The position numbers and the translations under genes are program-made. Below are positions 44,554-53,692 of a stretch of DNA of 64,000 nt, piece by piece. The stretch covers positions 12,987 to 76,986 of the forward strand of contig NZ_JBLZPK010000019.1 in NCBI RefSeq assembly GCF_049199905.1. Reading direction: 5' to 3'. Below the pieces are notes generated by a model that saw only the letters and a list, made by a program, of their open reading frames with translations, made no database searches and was not told the DNA's origin. Numbering within the stretch: the stretch's first letter is position 1; each line of letters begins with the position of its first letter. This DNA is from Shinella sp032095155. GTDB lineage: Bacteria > Pseudomonadota > Alphaproteobacteria > Rhizobiales > Rhizobiaceae.

Positions 44554-46283
44554 CTGGAACCGTGACCACCCGTGGAGCCCAGCTGGAGGCCTTGCGCCGG
44601 ATTGGGCATATCCCGGTCCTGATCGTCGGCGGTGGTATCAACGGCATGGGTACTTTCCGCGATCTCAGCCTGCAGGGCGTCGATTGCATCCTTGTCGAGC
44701 AGGGCGACTTCTGCTGTGGCGCCAGCCGCGCACCGTCACGTATGATTCATGGCGGGCTTAAATATCTGGAAACGGGCGAATTCCGGCTTGTCCGGGAATC
44801 CGCAGCCGAGCGCAACCGGCTGCTGTGCAACGCCGCGCACTATGTCAGTCCCTTGGAAATGATCATTCCGATCTATTCATGGTTCGGCGGGATCGTGCCG
44901 GCGTTGCGCAAGTTTCTGGGTATGCCGGCCAAGATCACGGAACGCGGCGCGCTAGTCATCAAGCTCGGCCTGTGGCTGTACGATCTCTACGGTGCGCTGA
45001 ACCGTGTCATGCCCCGCCATCGCATGATCGCGCGCCAGGATATTCTGCGTGAAATCCCCGATCTCGATCCCTCCCTGAAGATCGCCGCCTCCTACTACGA
45101 TGCCTGGATTACTTCGCCGGAGCGACTTGTCGTCGAACTGGCGCTCGACGGCATGGCGGCCAATCCCGGTAACATCGCTTTGAACCATCTGCGTTTCAGC
45201 GGGGTGACGGGTAATAAGGTCGAATTGCGGGACGTCGAAAGCGGCGAGATTTTCACGCTGACCTGCGACGTGCTGGTCAATGCCGCCGGCGCATGGATCG
45301 ACCGGGTCAACGCCACCGCGTCCGCGTCGCGCAGGATGATCGGCGGCACCAAAGGCAGCCATCTGATGCTTGACCTGCCGGCACTGGCTGAAACCCTGCA
45401 TGGCCGGATGATCTATTTCGAGGCCGATGGCGGGCGTATCTGCATCCTGTCAAATTTCATGGGACATGTGCTGCTCGGTTCCACCGACATACCGGTCGAT
45501 GATCCCGATGGTGTGGTCTGCGACGACGACGAGGTGGATTATCTTCTCGGGGCATTCCGCCGGCTCTTCCCTGAGGTTCCCGTCGACCGGTCAAGCATCT
45601 TCTTCAGCTATGCCGGTGTCCGTCCCCTGCCGGCCAATGACGCGAGCGATCTCGGCGCGGTCAGCCGGGATCATTCCATGCCCGAACTTCCTCCGGAAGG
45701 AGAAAGACAGTTTCCGATCCTTTCGCTGGTCGGAGGGAAATGGACGACTTTCCGCGCCTTCTCCGCCGAGGCGACCGATAAAATCCTCGGACATCTGGGC
45801 AAGCGTCGCTCGTCGTCTACGGTCGATGTCCCGATCGGCGGTGGCGCAGGTCTTTCGCAGGCAGCTGCTACGACGGAAAAACTGCTATCAGCCATCGTGA
45901 GGGATCACGGACTTTCCCGGCACAGAGCGCACCAGCTCGTCGCCCGCTATGGCGCGCGTGCAAAACTTTTGGCGCCAGCGCTGGCCTCAGGGGAAACGGT
46001 TCTCGCATCCTTACCCGAGTTCTCCCGGGAGGAGATCGCTTTCATCTGTGAAACGGAATTGGTCCTGCACGCCGAAGACTTCCTCTTCGGCCGCACCTCT
46101 GTTTTCCTGGAACGCCCGCTTGACCATGCGGCACTGAATGAGCTGGTCACCGCAATCGGCTCAGTCCGCCATTGGGATGATGCGCATCGTGCGATGGAAC
46201 TTGAGCGGCTGATAGAGCGATACCGCAAAATCCATAGAGTGGACGTCTCCGCCCGACAGAACCCAAGGCCGCTATTTGTCTAG
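44550..46283 (+). CDS. GlpD-like FAD-dependent polyol-phosphate dehydrogenase
   Basis: A 577-residue FAD oxidoreductase of the glycerol-3-phosphate dehydrogenase family. The N-terminal FAD site is VLIVGGGINGMGTFRDL, the family signature is IHGGLKYLETGEFRLV, and GGKWTTFR binds phosphate in the middle. A DAO_C-like C-terminal domain follows (about 410-560). It feeds electrons to the quinone pool at the membrane surface. Next to an FGGY kinase, its substrate is probably the phosphate ester of a polyol rather than glycerol-3-phosphate. It ends the LsrF operon. Confidence 0.9.
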   Translation: MTGTVTTRGAQLEALRRIGHIPVLIVGGGINGMGTFRDLSLQGVDCILVEQGDFCCGASRAPSRMIHGGLKYLETGEFRLVRESAAERNRLLCNAAHYVSPLEMIIPIYSWFGGIVPALRKFLGMPAKITERGALVIKLGLWLYDLYGALNRVMPRHRMIARQDILREIPDLDPSLKIAASYYDAWITSPERLVVELALDGMAANPGNIALNHLRFSGVTGNKVELRDVESGEIFTLTCDVLVNAAGAWIDRVNATASASRRMIGGTKGSHLMLDLPALAETLHGRMIYFEADGGRICILSNFMGHVLLGSTDIPVDDPDGVVCDDDEVDYLLGAFRRLFPEVPVDRSSIFFSYAGVRPLPANDASDLGAVSRDHSMPELPPEGERQFPILSLVGGKWTTFRAFSAEATDKILGHLGKRRSSSTVDVPIGGGAGLSQAAATTEKLLSAIVRDHGLSRHRAHQLVARYGARAKLLAPALASGETVLASLPEFSREEIAFICETELVLHAEDFLFGRTSVFLERPLDHAALNELVTAIGSVRHWDDAHRAMELERLIERYRKIHRVDVSARQNPRPLFV

Positions 46284-46424
46284 GTTCAAAAGGGAAATCT
46301 GTATTGCGGCTGTGACGGCGTGCGTGGTCGTGGCGCTCCCGTGACGGACTTACTCAATACTGCGTCCTTCCAGTCTCGCGAAAGGATCGCACTATCAAAC
46401 CGTAGGATCAAACACCCAGAATAA

Positions 46425-46439
46425 CCAGTTCGGAACTGG
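46425..46439. promoter_or_regulatory. Near-perfect palindrome before the autotransporter gene
   Basis: CCAGTTC-G-GAACTGG is a 7-bp dyad with a 1-base centre, flanked by TAA and a further GGTTA. It lies in the 282-base gap between the GlpD-like gene and the autotransporter. It could be an operator or the 3' end of the upstream operon; there is no T-tract. Confidence 0.45.
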
Positions 46440-46470
46440 AGGCCGGTTAATATGCCAGTGTTGAATAACA

Positions 46471-46528
46471 CTCCCCTGATTTACCACCGATTAACCAAAA
46501 ATATGTTCTAATTCAGGGAGTTTTGGTT
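46471..46528 (+). promoter_or_regulatory. Two interleaved inverted repeats in the autotransporter leader
   Basis: CTCCCCTGA (46471-46479) can pair with TCAGGGAG (46513-46520, one bulged C). AACCAAAA (46493-46500) pairs perfectly with TTTTGGTT (46521-46528). The two stems interleave and would compete or form a pseudoknot-like fold. The autotransporter ribosome-binding site is about 25 bases downstream. Confidence 0.4.
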
Positions 46529-46565
46529 TTGCGTCCATCTAAATTTGCTCTCACGGAGAAGGACG

Positions 46566-49500
46566 ATGCGCAAATTCCAGGGTTCATCGAGAAGCCCAGA
46601 ATTCCTTTCAGTTGCTCCGATTCGCGGGGTTTCTTTTCATCCATCGCCGATCCGGGCGGCTGGCACGCAGTTCTTGTCGTCAAACTCATCCACGCGGGTG
46701 CGAGCTGGGTACGATCCAGTTGCCAGATGGCATAATTCGCTGCTGCCACGCGTTGCGTTACTTGGCTGCCTAATGGCTGGCACCGCATACCCTGCATTGG
46801 CGCAGACTGCCTGGACCGGAGCATCCGGGAACGACGACTGGTTCGATGCCGGAAACTGGGACACCTCGGCCGTGCCGGACGCATCCACGTCTATCGAAGT
46901 CAATCCTGGTAACGCCATCATTTCCGGCAACGCTGCCGAAGGCGACAATGTTAGCATACGATCTGGCGGCACGGTGACCGTGACGGGGACGGGGTCCACG
47001 TTGACGACCACGGAAACCCGTACGGATGGCGGGACGTTCAATATCGAAAACGGCGGTCTGGTCACCAACGGAAGCGGCATTGTCGACGGTGTTGTCACCG
47101 TGTCGGGGGTTGATGGTAGCGGGAATGCATCGACCTGGACCAACAACAGCTATTTCGTGGTTGGTGAAGGTGCCACCGGTACACTGAATATCCTCGATGG
47201 CGGCAAGGTTGTCGTAAAAACGGATGCCGTTCTTGGGCAATCTCACCACGTCGGCGCGCTGGTTTCCGGAAACGGTTCATCCTGGGAAAATACCGGACGG
47301 CTGACCATCGATGATGGAAGTTTACGGATTGAGGATGGTGGGCATGTTTCAAATACCGAGGCTATTATTGGCAGTTCCAGTGCCGCGGATGTGATTGTCA
47401 CCGGCGCAGCCTCGACATGGGGCAATTCAGGACAACTTACCGTCGGCAGTTATGCTGCAGGTACTATGCGGGTCGAAGACGGCGCCACCGTCACGAGTTC
47501 CCAGGGCTATGTGGGAGCCGGTGCCGGCAGCGTCGGAACCGTTACAGTGACGGGAAGCAATTCGAGCTGGGAGGTCACGGACTTCAACCTCAACCTGGGT
47601 AATTTCGGTGTAGGTTCGATGACGATCGAAGACGGGGCGCGCGTTTTCGCAAAGCGGGGCCTTGACCTCGGAGTTTCAGCGACAGATGCGAGCGGGACGC
47701 TGAACATCAACGGCACGCCTGGGGCTCGCGGGATTCTCGAAACGAGTGGATTCCGCGGTGGCATCGGAATTGCGGATCTGACAATTGATGGCGGCATTGT
47801 GCGTGCCATTGATGATAAGGCCTCGTTCTTTTCCAACTATGGCGCTCAGCAGGTGAAGCTTGGCGCTGGTGGTGGAATCATCGACACGAATGGCCACGAT
47901 ATCGGCATCGCTCCTGTAATCGCCGGCGTGGGTGGTTTGACCAAGAACGGTTTGGGCACATTGACCCTGACTGGCGAGAACATCTACGGCGGCGGCACCA
48001 CGATCGTCGACGGCACGTTGCAGCTCGGCGACGGGGGAACGACGGGTTCGATCCTTGGCGACATCACCGACAACGGCATTCTGGCCTTCAACCGCGCGGA
48101 TGTTGTGACATTCGACGGCGTCATCTCGGGCAATGGAGCGGTTGAGCAGGTCGGTTCGGGTACCACGATCCTGACGGCAGACAACAGCTATACCGGCGGC
48201 ACCACGATCACGGCCGGCACGTTGCAACTGGGTGATGGCGGCACGACCGGCGGCATCCTCGGAGACGTCGCCAACGACGGTGTGCTGGCATTCAACCGCT
48301 CGGACAATGTGATTTTTTCTGGCCTGATCTCGGGCAACGGCGGGATTGAACAGGCCGGCACGGGCAAAACGACACTGACCGCTGACAATACCTTTGAAGG
48401 CAACACCAAGATCGCCACCGGCACGTTGCAACTGGGTGATGGCGGTACCACGGGCTCCGTCGCCGGGGATGTTGCAAACGACGGTACGCTGGTCTTTGAT
48501 CGATCCAACACCGTAGTGTTCGACGGCGTCATCTCTGGCAGCGGAATCATGGTCAAGAATGGTGCCGGCGTGCTCGAACTGACCGCGAACAACAGCTACG
48601 GCGGCGCGACCACCGTGAATACCGGCAAGCTGCTGGTCAACGGCGACCAGAGTGCGGCGACCGGACTGACCACTGTGAACAGCGGCGCCACCCTCGGCGG
48701 CAGCGGCACACTCGGCGGCGACGTAACGATCGCGGATGGTGCTATCCTGGCGCCGGGCAACAGTCCCGGCACCTTGACGGTCAACGGCAACCTGTCGCTC
48801 GCCAGCGGGGCGACATTGGACTACCAATTCGGCGAAGCAGGCTTGGCCGGCGGGGCGCTCAACGACTTGGTCAACGTCGGTGGCGACCTGATCCTGGACG
48901 GGACGCTCAATGTGTCCGTGTCGTCCGGCGGCACCTTCGGTAGCGGCATTTACCGAGTGTTCAACTACGACGGTACGCTTACCGACAACGGACTCGAACT
49001 CGGTACGATGCCGTTTGGCAGCGACACCGTCGTGCAGACATCAGTCAATCATCAGGTAAACTTGATCAACACGGCAGGGCTGGACCTGAATTTCTGGGAC
49101 GGTGATGCCGGCCCAAAGAACGACGGGACGATCAATGGTGGCGACGGCACCTGGCACGTTGGTGGCGCCGACGACAACTGGACCGAGACAACCGGGACGA
49201 TCAATGCGCCCTATCAGAACGGCAGCTTCGCCGTCTTTGCCGGCGCGTCCGGCACGGTGACGGTGGACAATAGCGGCGGTGCCGTGAAAGTTGCAGGTAT
49301 GCAGTTTGCCACCGATGGCTATGTGATCACTGGCGATGCGCTGACGCTCGTCGGGCCGCAGGTGACGGTCCGCGTCGGCGACGGAACGGCGACAGGTTCA
49401 GGGTACACCGCCACCATCGACACGGAACTGACCGGCACCAGCCAACTCGTCAAGACCGATCTCGGCACGCTCGTGCTGCGCGGCACGAACACTTATACCG

Positions 49501-51677
49501 GCGGCACAGCGATTAACGGCGGCACGGTGCGGATCGCCTCCGACGCCAATCTTGGCGCCGCTGCGGGTGGTTTGTCATTCGATGGCGGTACACTCAACAC
49601 CACCGCCGACATCACCTCCGGCCGCAGCGTGGATCTGACTGGTGCAGGTACATTCCTGACCGACGCCGGCACGACGGCGACGCTCACCGGCAGTGTGAGC
49701 GGCGTTGGTTCCCTGATCAAGGATGGAGCAGGAAACCTCGTCATCACCGGCAATGCGACACAGACCGGAGGCACTACGATCAGCGCCGGCGTGCTGTATC
49801 TCGGTAACGGCGGCACAACGGGCTCAATCCTGGGGAACGTAACCAACAACAGCATCCTGGCGTTCAACCGCGCTGATGTGGTGACATTCGACGGCACGAT
49901 ATCGGGCAAGGGAGGTGTCCACCAGATCGGCGGCGGGAAGACCATTCTCACCGCCGACAACACTTATACCGGCGGGACCACGATTGCCGACGGCACGCTG
50001 GAACTCGGAGACGGTGGCACGACGGGCTCGCTCCTGGGCAACGTGACCAACAACGGCATTCTGGCCTTCAACCGCACGGATGTGGTGACATTCGACGGCG
50101 CAATTACCGGAACCGGCGGCATCGACCAGATCGGCATGGGAACCACCATTCTCACGGGCGACAGTTCGGCCTTGACGGGCAGTTCCCAGGTCCAAAAGGG
50201 AATTCTCTCGGTCAACGGTGTTCTGGGCGGATCGATGGCGGTCAGAGGCGGGCGACTTCAGGGCATTGGACAGGTGGGGGAAACCACTAATTTTGCCGGC
50301 GGCACGATTGCACCCGGAGATTCGATCGGCATGCTCACCGTCGCCGGCGACTACGTCGGCAGTGGGGGCACGCTGGAAATCGAGACCGTACTTGGCGATG
50401 ACCGTTCTGCCACCGACAAACTGATCGTTACCGGCGATACGTCGGGCAACACAAATGTGCAGGTGATCAACCTCGCTGGAGTAGGCGCACAAACCGTCGA
50501 AGGCATCAAGATCATCGATGTCGCCGGGGTCTCGGACGGCAGCTTCACGCTTCTCGGGAACTATGTGTTCGAGGGTGATCAGGCGGTGATAGCCGGTGCT
50601 TATGCGTATCGCCTCTATCAGGGCGGCGAAAGCACACCCACCGACGGCGATTGGTATCTGCGCTCGGTCCTGAATTCCGAAACTCCCCTCTACCAGCCGC
50701 TCACTCCGATCTACGAGGTCTATGCAGACGTGCTGCAGAGCTTCAATGAACTTGATACGCTGCAACAACGCCTTGGCAACCGCTCATGGTCCAGCGGCGC
50801 GGCCGTGGCGAACTCGGCGTTCGACGCCGAAAATGCCGGAAGCGGCATGTGGGGGCGGATCCTTGGCCGACATGCTAGCATCGACCCCAGGAAGTCGACG
50901 ACGGGCGCCAATTATGACGTAGACATCTGGCAATTGCAGGGCGGGGCTGATGGTGAGCTCTACTCTGGAGGTGCAGGTGATCTGGTCGGCGGTTTTTCCG
51001 CGCGCTACGGCACAATCTCCGCCGATGTGTCTTCGACTTTCGGCGACGGCTCGATCACAAGCACCGGCTTCGGCTTGGATGGGTCGATGACCTGGTACGG
51101 AAAATCCGGCCTTTATCTGGATGCCCAAGCGAACGCCACCTGGTATGACAGCGACCTTTCCTCTTCCACTGTGGGTACCGGCCTGATTTCGGGCAATGAT
51201 GGCTTCGGCTATGCATTAGGACTTGAGGCAGGACAACAGATTGCGCTCGGCACCAATTGGTCAGTGACCCCGCAGGCACAGCTGACCTATTCGAGAATCG
51301 ACTACAATGACTTCACTGATACCTTCGGCGGTGCGGTTTCGCTAAAGGACGCGCATAAGCTCAGAGGGCGTCTTGGCATTTCTGCCGACTACGAGAACAG
51401 CTGGGCCGACATAAGCGGCCAGACACGCCGTCTCCATGCCTATGGCATTGCGAACCTCTACTACGACTTGCAGTCGAACTCGGATGTCCGGGTTTCCGGT
51501 GTCAAGTTCACGACCGAGCGAGCCCCGCTCTGGGGTGGCCTTGGTCTCGGCGGCACTTACAATTGGAGCAATGATAGATATGCCCTCTATGGCGAGGCCA
51601 TGGTCGACACTAGTCTGAACAGTTTCGGGGACAGCTATAGCATGACGGGAAGGATAGGTCTGAACGTCAAATTCTAG
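46566..51677 (+). CDS. Autotransporter (type Va secretion) with repeat-rich passenger
   Basis: A 1,704-residue outer-membrane autotransporter. ATG 46566 has GGAGAAGG upstream. The N-terminus has an unusually long polar region (about 58 residues) before the hydrophobic core LLPRVALLGCLMAG and cleavage near ALAQ (about 80), so the signal peptide is an extended type. The passenger (about 81-1425) is Gly/Thr/Asp-rich beta-helix sequence, with PATR-type repeats GGTT-I-GTLQLGDGGTTG. The C-terminal 280 residues are an Autotransporter barrel ending in the typical aromatic residue (GLNVKF). It is likely a surface adhesin or a biofilm protein. No protease motif was seen. It stands alone, not in an operon with its neighbours. 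Confidence 0.92.
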   Translation: MRKFQGSSRSPEFLSVAPIRGVSFHPSPIRAAGTQFLSSNSSTRVRAGYDPVARWHNSLLPRVALLGCLMAGTAYPALAQTAWTGASGNDDWFDAGNWDTSAVPDASTSIEVNPGNAIISGNAAEGDNVSIRSGGTVTVTGTGSTLTTTETRTDGGTFNIENGGLVTNGSGIVDGVVTVSGVDGSGNASTWTNNSYFVVGEGATGTLNILDGGKVVVKTDAVLGQSHHVGALVSGNGSSWENTGRLTIDDGSLRIEDGGHVSNTEAIIGSSSAADVIVTGAASTWGNSGQLTVGSYAAGTMRVEDGATVTSSQGYVGAGAGSVGTVTVTGSNSSWEVTDFNLNLGNFGVGSMTIEDGARVFAKRGLDLGVSATDASGTLNINGTPGARGILETSGFRGGIGIADLTIDGGIVRAIDDKASFFSNYGAQQVKLGAGGGIIDTNGHDIGIAPVIAGVGGLTKNGLGTLTLTGENIYGGGTTIVDGTLQLGDGGTTGSILGDITDNGILAFNRADVVTFDGVISGNGAVEQVGSGTTILTADNSYTGGTTITAGTLQLGDGGTTGGILGDVANDGVLAFNRSDNVIFSGLISGNGGIEQAGTGKTTLTADNTFEGNTKIATGTLQLGDGGTTGSVAGDVANDGTLVFDRSNTVVFDGVISGSGIMVKNGAGVLELTANNSYGGATTVNTGKLLVNGDQSAATGLTTVNSGATLGGSGTLGGDVTIADGAILAPGNSPGTLTVNGNLSLASGATLDYQFGEAGLAGGALNDLVNVGGDLILDGTLNVSVSSGGTFGSGIYRVFNYDGTLTDNGLELGTMPFGSDTVVQTSVNHQVNLINTAGLDLNFWDGDAGPKNDGTINGGDGTWHVGGADDNWTETTGTINAPYQNGSFAVFAGASGTVTVDNSGGAVKVAGMQFATDGYVITGDALTLVGPQVTVRVGDGTATGSGYTATIDTELTGTSQLVKTDLGTLVLRGTNTYTGGTAINGGTVRIASDANLGAAAGGLSFDGGTLNTTADITSGRSVDLTGAGTFLTDAGTTATLTGSVSGVGSLIKDGAGNLVITGNATQTGGTTISAGVLYLGNGGTTGSILGNVTNNSILAFNRADVVTFDGTISGKGGVHQIGGGKTILTADNTYTGGTTIADGTLELGDGGTTGSLLGNVTNNGILAFNRTDVVTFDGAITGTGGIDQIGMGTTILTGDSSALTGSSQVQKGILSVNGVLGGSMAVRGGRLQGIGQVGETTNFAGGTIAPGDSIGMLTVAGDYVGSGGTLEIETVLGDDRSATDKLIVTGDTSGNTNVQVINLAGVGAQTVEGIKIIDVAGVSDGSFTLLGNYVFEGDQAVIAGAYAYRLYQGGESTPTDGDWYLRSVLNSETPLYQPLTPIYEVYADVLQSFNELDTLQQRLGNRSWSSGAAVANSAFDAENAGSGMWGRILGRHASIDPRKSTTGANYDVDIWQLQGGADGELYSGGAGDLVGGFSARYGTISADVSSTFGDGSITSTGFGLDGSMTWYGKSGLYLDAQANATWYDSDLSSSTVGTGLISGNDGFGYALGLEAGQQIALGTNWSVTPQAQLTYSRIDYNDFTDTFGGAVSLKDAHKLRGRLGISADYENSWADISGQTRRLHAYGIANLYYDLQSNSDVRVSGVKFTTERAPLWGGLGLGGTYNWSNDRYALYGEAMVDTSLNSFGDSYSMTGRIGLNVKF
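47992..50172 (+). repeat. Five in-frame PATR-like repeat units in the autotransporter
   Basis: Units of about 200 bases (67 residues) begin near 47992, 48196, 48397, 49768 and 49975. Each reads GTLQLGDGGTTG or close, then G-L-AFNR-D-VTFDG-ISG and TILTADN-Y-GGTT. DNA identity is high between the units at 48070 and 50050, with about 50 bases almost the same. This favours recombination that could change passenger length. About 1.2 kb of unrelated passenger lies between the third and fourth units. Confidence 0.8.
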
Positions 51678-51765
51678 GCTATGAAGATGGCCCGGTGCGG
51701 AGACAAGAGCTCCTGAGCGGTAGTACAGAAAATTGTGCTCATGACGATCAACTTGGCAGAGCCGT

Positions 51766-52782
51766 CTATACGCGAAGCAGCGTCTTGATTGCGCGCCGTT
51801 CATCCATGGCGCGATAGCCCTCGGCCACGTCCCGCAAGGGAAGTTCGAGGTCGAAGACCGTGCCGGGATCGATCTTGCGGCTCATCACCAGCTCGATCAG
51901 ATGCGGCAGGAAGCGGCGCACGGGAGCGGGGCCGCCGAGCAGGTTCTTCTGGGCGAAGAAGAGTTGCTGGCCATCGAGTTCCACGCCGTGCGGCACGCCG
52001 ACGAAGCCGATCGAGCCGCCGGGGCGGGCCGATGCAATCGCCTGCGCCATCGATTCCTGCGTGCCGACGCATTCCAGCACCGACTCCGCGCCCACACCGC
52101 TCGTCAGGTCCTTGATGCGCGCCACTCCTTGGTCGCGGCGTTCGGAGACGATGTGCGTCGCGCCGAACTCGAGTGCGAGATCCTGCCGGCTCTTGTGGCG
52201 ACTCATTGCGATGATCTTTTCCGCCCCCATCTGCTTTGCCGCGAGCACGCCCATCAGGCCGACCGCGCCGTCACCGACGACCACGGCCGTGCCGCCGGAT
52301 TGAACGCGGGCGGCATCGGCGGCGTACCAGCCGGTGCCGAGCACGTCGGAAACGGCAAGCAGGCTCGGGATCAGGTCGGCATCCGGCATATGCGGTGTTG
52401 CGACAAGCGTACCGTCGGCAAGCGGCACGCGCAGCAGTGGCGCCTGCGCGCGGCTCATGAACTCGCGGTTCTCGCAGGAGGAGGGGAAGCCAAAGCGGCA
52501 ATGCGCGCATGTATTGTCCGAGCAGCAGAAGGACCCGATGACGAACTGGCCGGGCTTGATGGTCGTGACCGCGCTGCCGACCTCGACCACCACGCCGCAA
52601 TATTCGTGGCCCATATGCATGGGATCGTTCAGCGGCTGAAGCCCGCGATAGGGCCAGAGGTCCGAGCCGCAGATGCAGGTGGCGGCAAGCTTGAGGATGG
52701 CGTCGGTGGGGTGGAGGATTTCCGGTTCGGCGACTTCCTCGCAGCGGATGTCGCGAGGGCTGTAGAGCACTGCTCCAAGCAT
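51766..52782 (-). CDS. Zinc-dependent alcohol dehydrogenase (MDR family)
   Basis: A 338-residue medium-chain dehydrogenase. The catalytic zinc is set by Cys in CICGSD and His-Glu in GHEYCG. A structural zinc site of four Cys is in CSDNTCAHCRFGFPSSC. The Rossmann motif is VVVGDGAVGLMG. AAGGAA precedes ATG 52782; longer upstream frames are not credible. It is the last gene of a minus-strand unit with a cupin gene, a cyclophilin-like gene and an MFS gene. It probably detoxifies or uses an aldehyde or alcohol. Confidence 0.92.
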   Translation of the reverse strand: MLGAVLYSPRDIRCEEVAEPEILHPTDAILKLAATCICGSDLWPYRGLQPLNDPMHMGHEYCGVVVEVGSAVTTIKPGQFVIGSFCCSDNTCAHCRFGFPSSCENREFMSRAQAPLLRVPLADGTLVATPHMPDADLIPSLLAVSDVLGTGWYAADAARVQSGGTAVVVGDGAVGLMGVLAAKQMGAEKIIAMSRHKSRQDLALEFGATHIVSERRDQGVARIKDLTSGVGAESVLECVGTQESMAQAIASARPGGSIGFVGVPHGVELDGQQLFFAQKNLLGGPAPVRRFLPHLIELVMSRKIDPGTVFDLELPLRDVAEGYRAMDERRAIKTLLRV

Positions 52783-52814
52783 GGGATGTTCCTTTGTTCT
52801 CTGTTTCCGTTGCC

Positions 52815-53210
52815 TCAAACGCCGTAGTCGGCGTCGGTGACATGCTCCATCCAGTCGACGACCTTGCTGTCCTTGACCTCCTGAAGCGCGATATGGGTCA
52901 TGGCGACGTCGGGGGAGGCGCCGTGCCAATGTTTTTCGCCCGGTGCGAACCACACCACGTCGCCAGGGCGGATGTCCTCGATAGGGCCGCCCTCGCGTTG
53001 TACGCGGCCGAAGCCGGAGATAACGAGCAGCGTCTGACCGAGCGGATGGGTATGCCAGGCCGTCCGTGCGCCCGGTTCGAAGGTGACCTGTGCCCCTTGA
53101 ACGCGGTCGGCATCGAAGGGATTGAAGAGCGGATCGATGCGGACCGTGCCTGTGAACCAGGCGTCCGGGCCTTTTGCGGAGGGGCGCGAGCCGGCGCGTA
53201 GAATGTCCAT
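52815..53210 (-). CDS. Small cupin-domain protein
   Basis: A 131-residue single cupin. The metal-binding motif 1 is WHTHPLGQTLLVISG and motif 2 is GDVVWFAPGEKHWHG. It is similar to the family that includes bacterial manganese cupin hydroxynitrile lyases and carboxymuconolactone-associated cupins. GGAG precedes the start. It lies between the cyclophilin-like gene and the ADH gene, with short gaps on both sides. Catalytic role unknown. Confidence 0.88.
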   Translation of the reverse strand: MDILRAGSRPSAKGPDAWFTGTVRIDPLFNPFDADRVQGAQVTFEPGARTAWHTHPLGQTLLVISGFGRVQREGGPIEDIRPGDVVWFAPGEKHWHGASPDVAMTHIALQEVKDSKVVDWMEHVTDADYGV

Positions 53211-53227
53211 GGTGGTTCTCCTGTCTG

Positions 53228-53692
53228 TTATCGGATTAGGTCGATTTGCAACGGGAATTTCCCGCGCGTCTGCAAGAGCTCGAAGCTGCCGTCGATGCGG
53301 CCAAGCCGTATCAGCCCGCTTGACCAGCGGTATCCCGCATAAAAGAGGGCAAGGTTGCCCCAGGTTGCATAGTAGCAGAGATCGCCCGGCTGCTCGTTGC
53401 CGAACGGTCCGCTGCCCTCCACGATGAGTTTGCGCGGCAGATAGCTGATCTTCTCGTTGGTCGCGTAGTTGTCGATGGTGAGTTCTCTGAGCGGCAACAT
53501 AGATGCGAAGTCATGGACCGATGGATTGTCCTCCAGCGTCGCCTTCATCGTCTGGCCGTTGAACGAGATGCGGATTTTCATGGGCGCGGCTCCATGTGCA
53601 TGGGTTGGACGGGTGAGGTGAAAGGGAGTGACCGCGGCGGCGAGGAGGGCGGCCTGAAGCACCGCCCGGCGGGTGATGAAGGACGATCTCAT
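53228..53692 (-). CDS. Exported cyclophilin-like-fold protein
   Basis: A 154-residue protein with an N-terminal TAT-like signal (SFITRRAVLQAALLAAA, cleaved near THAHG). The mature part (MKIRISFNGQTMKATLEDN) has the cyclophilin_like (Cyclophil_like2) fold, a small beta-barrel related to TM1367. Its segment GNEQPGDLCYYATWGNLALFY is well conserved in that family. ATGA overlap couples it to the MFS gene. Role unknown; it is commonly linked to cupin/ADH/MFS loci. Confidence 0.8.
   Translation of the reverse strand: MRSSFITRRAVLQAALLAAAVTPFHLTRPTHAHGAAPMKIRISFNGQTMKATLEDNPSVHDFASMLPLRELTIDNYATNEKISYLPRKLIVEGSGPFGNEQPGDLCYYATWGNLALFYAGYRWSSGLIRLGRIDGSFELLQTRGKFPLQIDLIR

Noticed and set aside
36332..46283. 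A complete AI-2 lsr operon
   Set aside because: Only LsrF fits. The binding protein is not LsrB-like, the kinase is not LsrK-like by pattern, the regulator is DeoR rather than LsrR, and no LsrG is present.
35129..46283. An erythritol (ery) operon
   Set aside because: A kinase and GlpD-like pair is present, but EryC, EryD (SorC type), TpiB and RpiB genes are absent, and LsrF and an aldolase-SDR fusion are present.
47992..50172. CRISPR-like or non-coding tandem array
   Set aside because: The repeats are in frame, about 200 bases long, and encode PATR-type passenger repeats in a long open frame.
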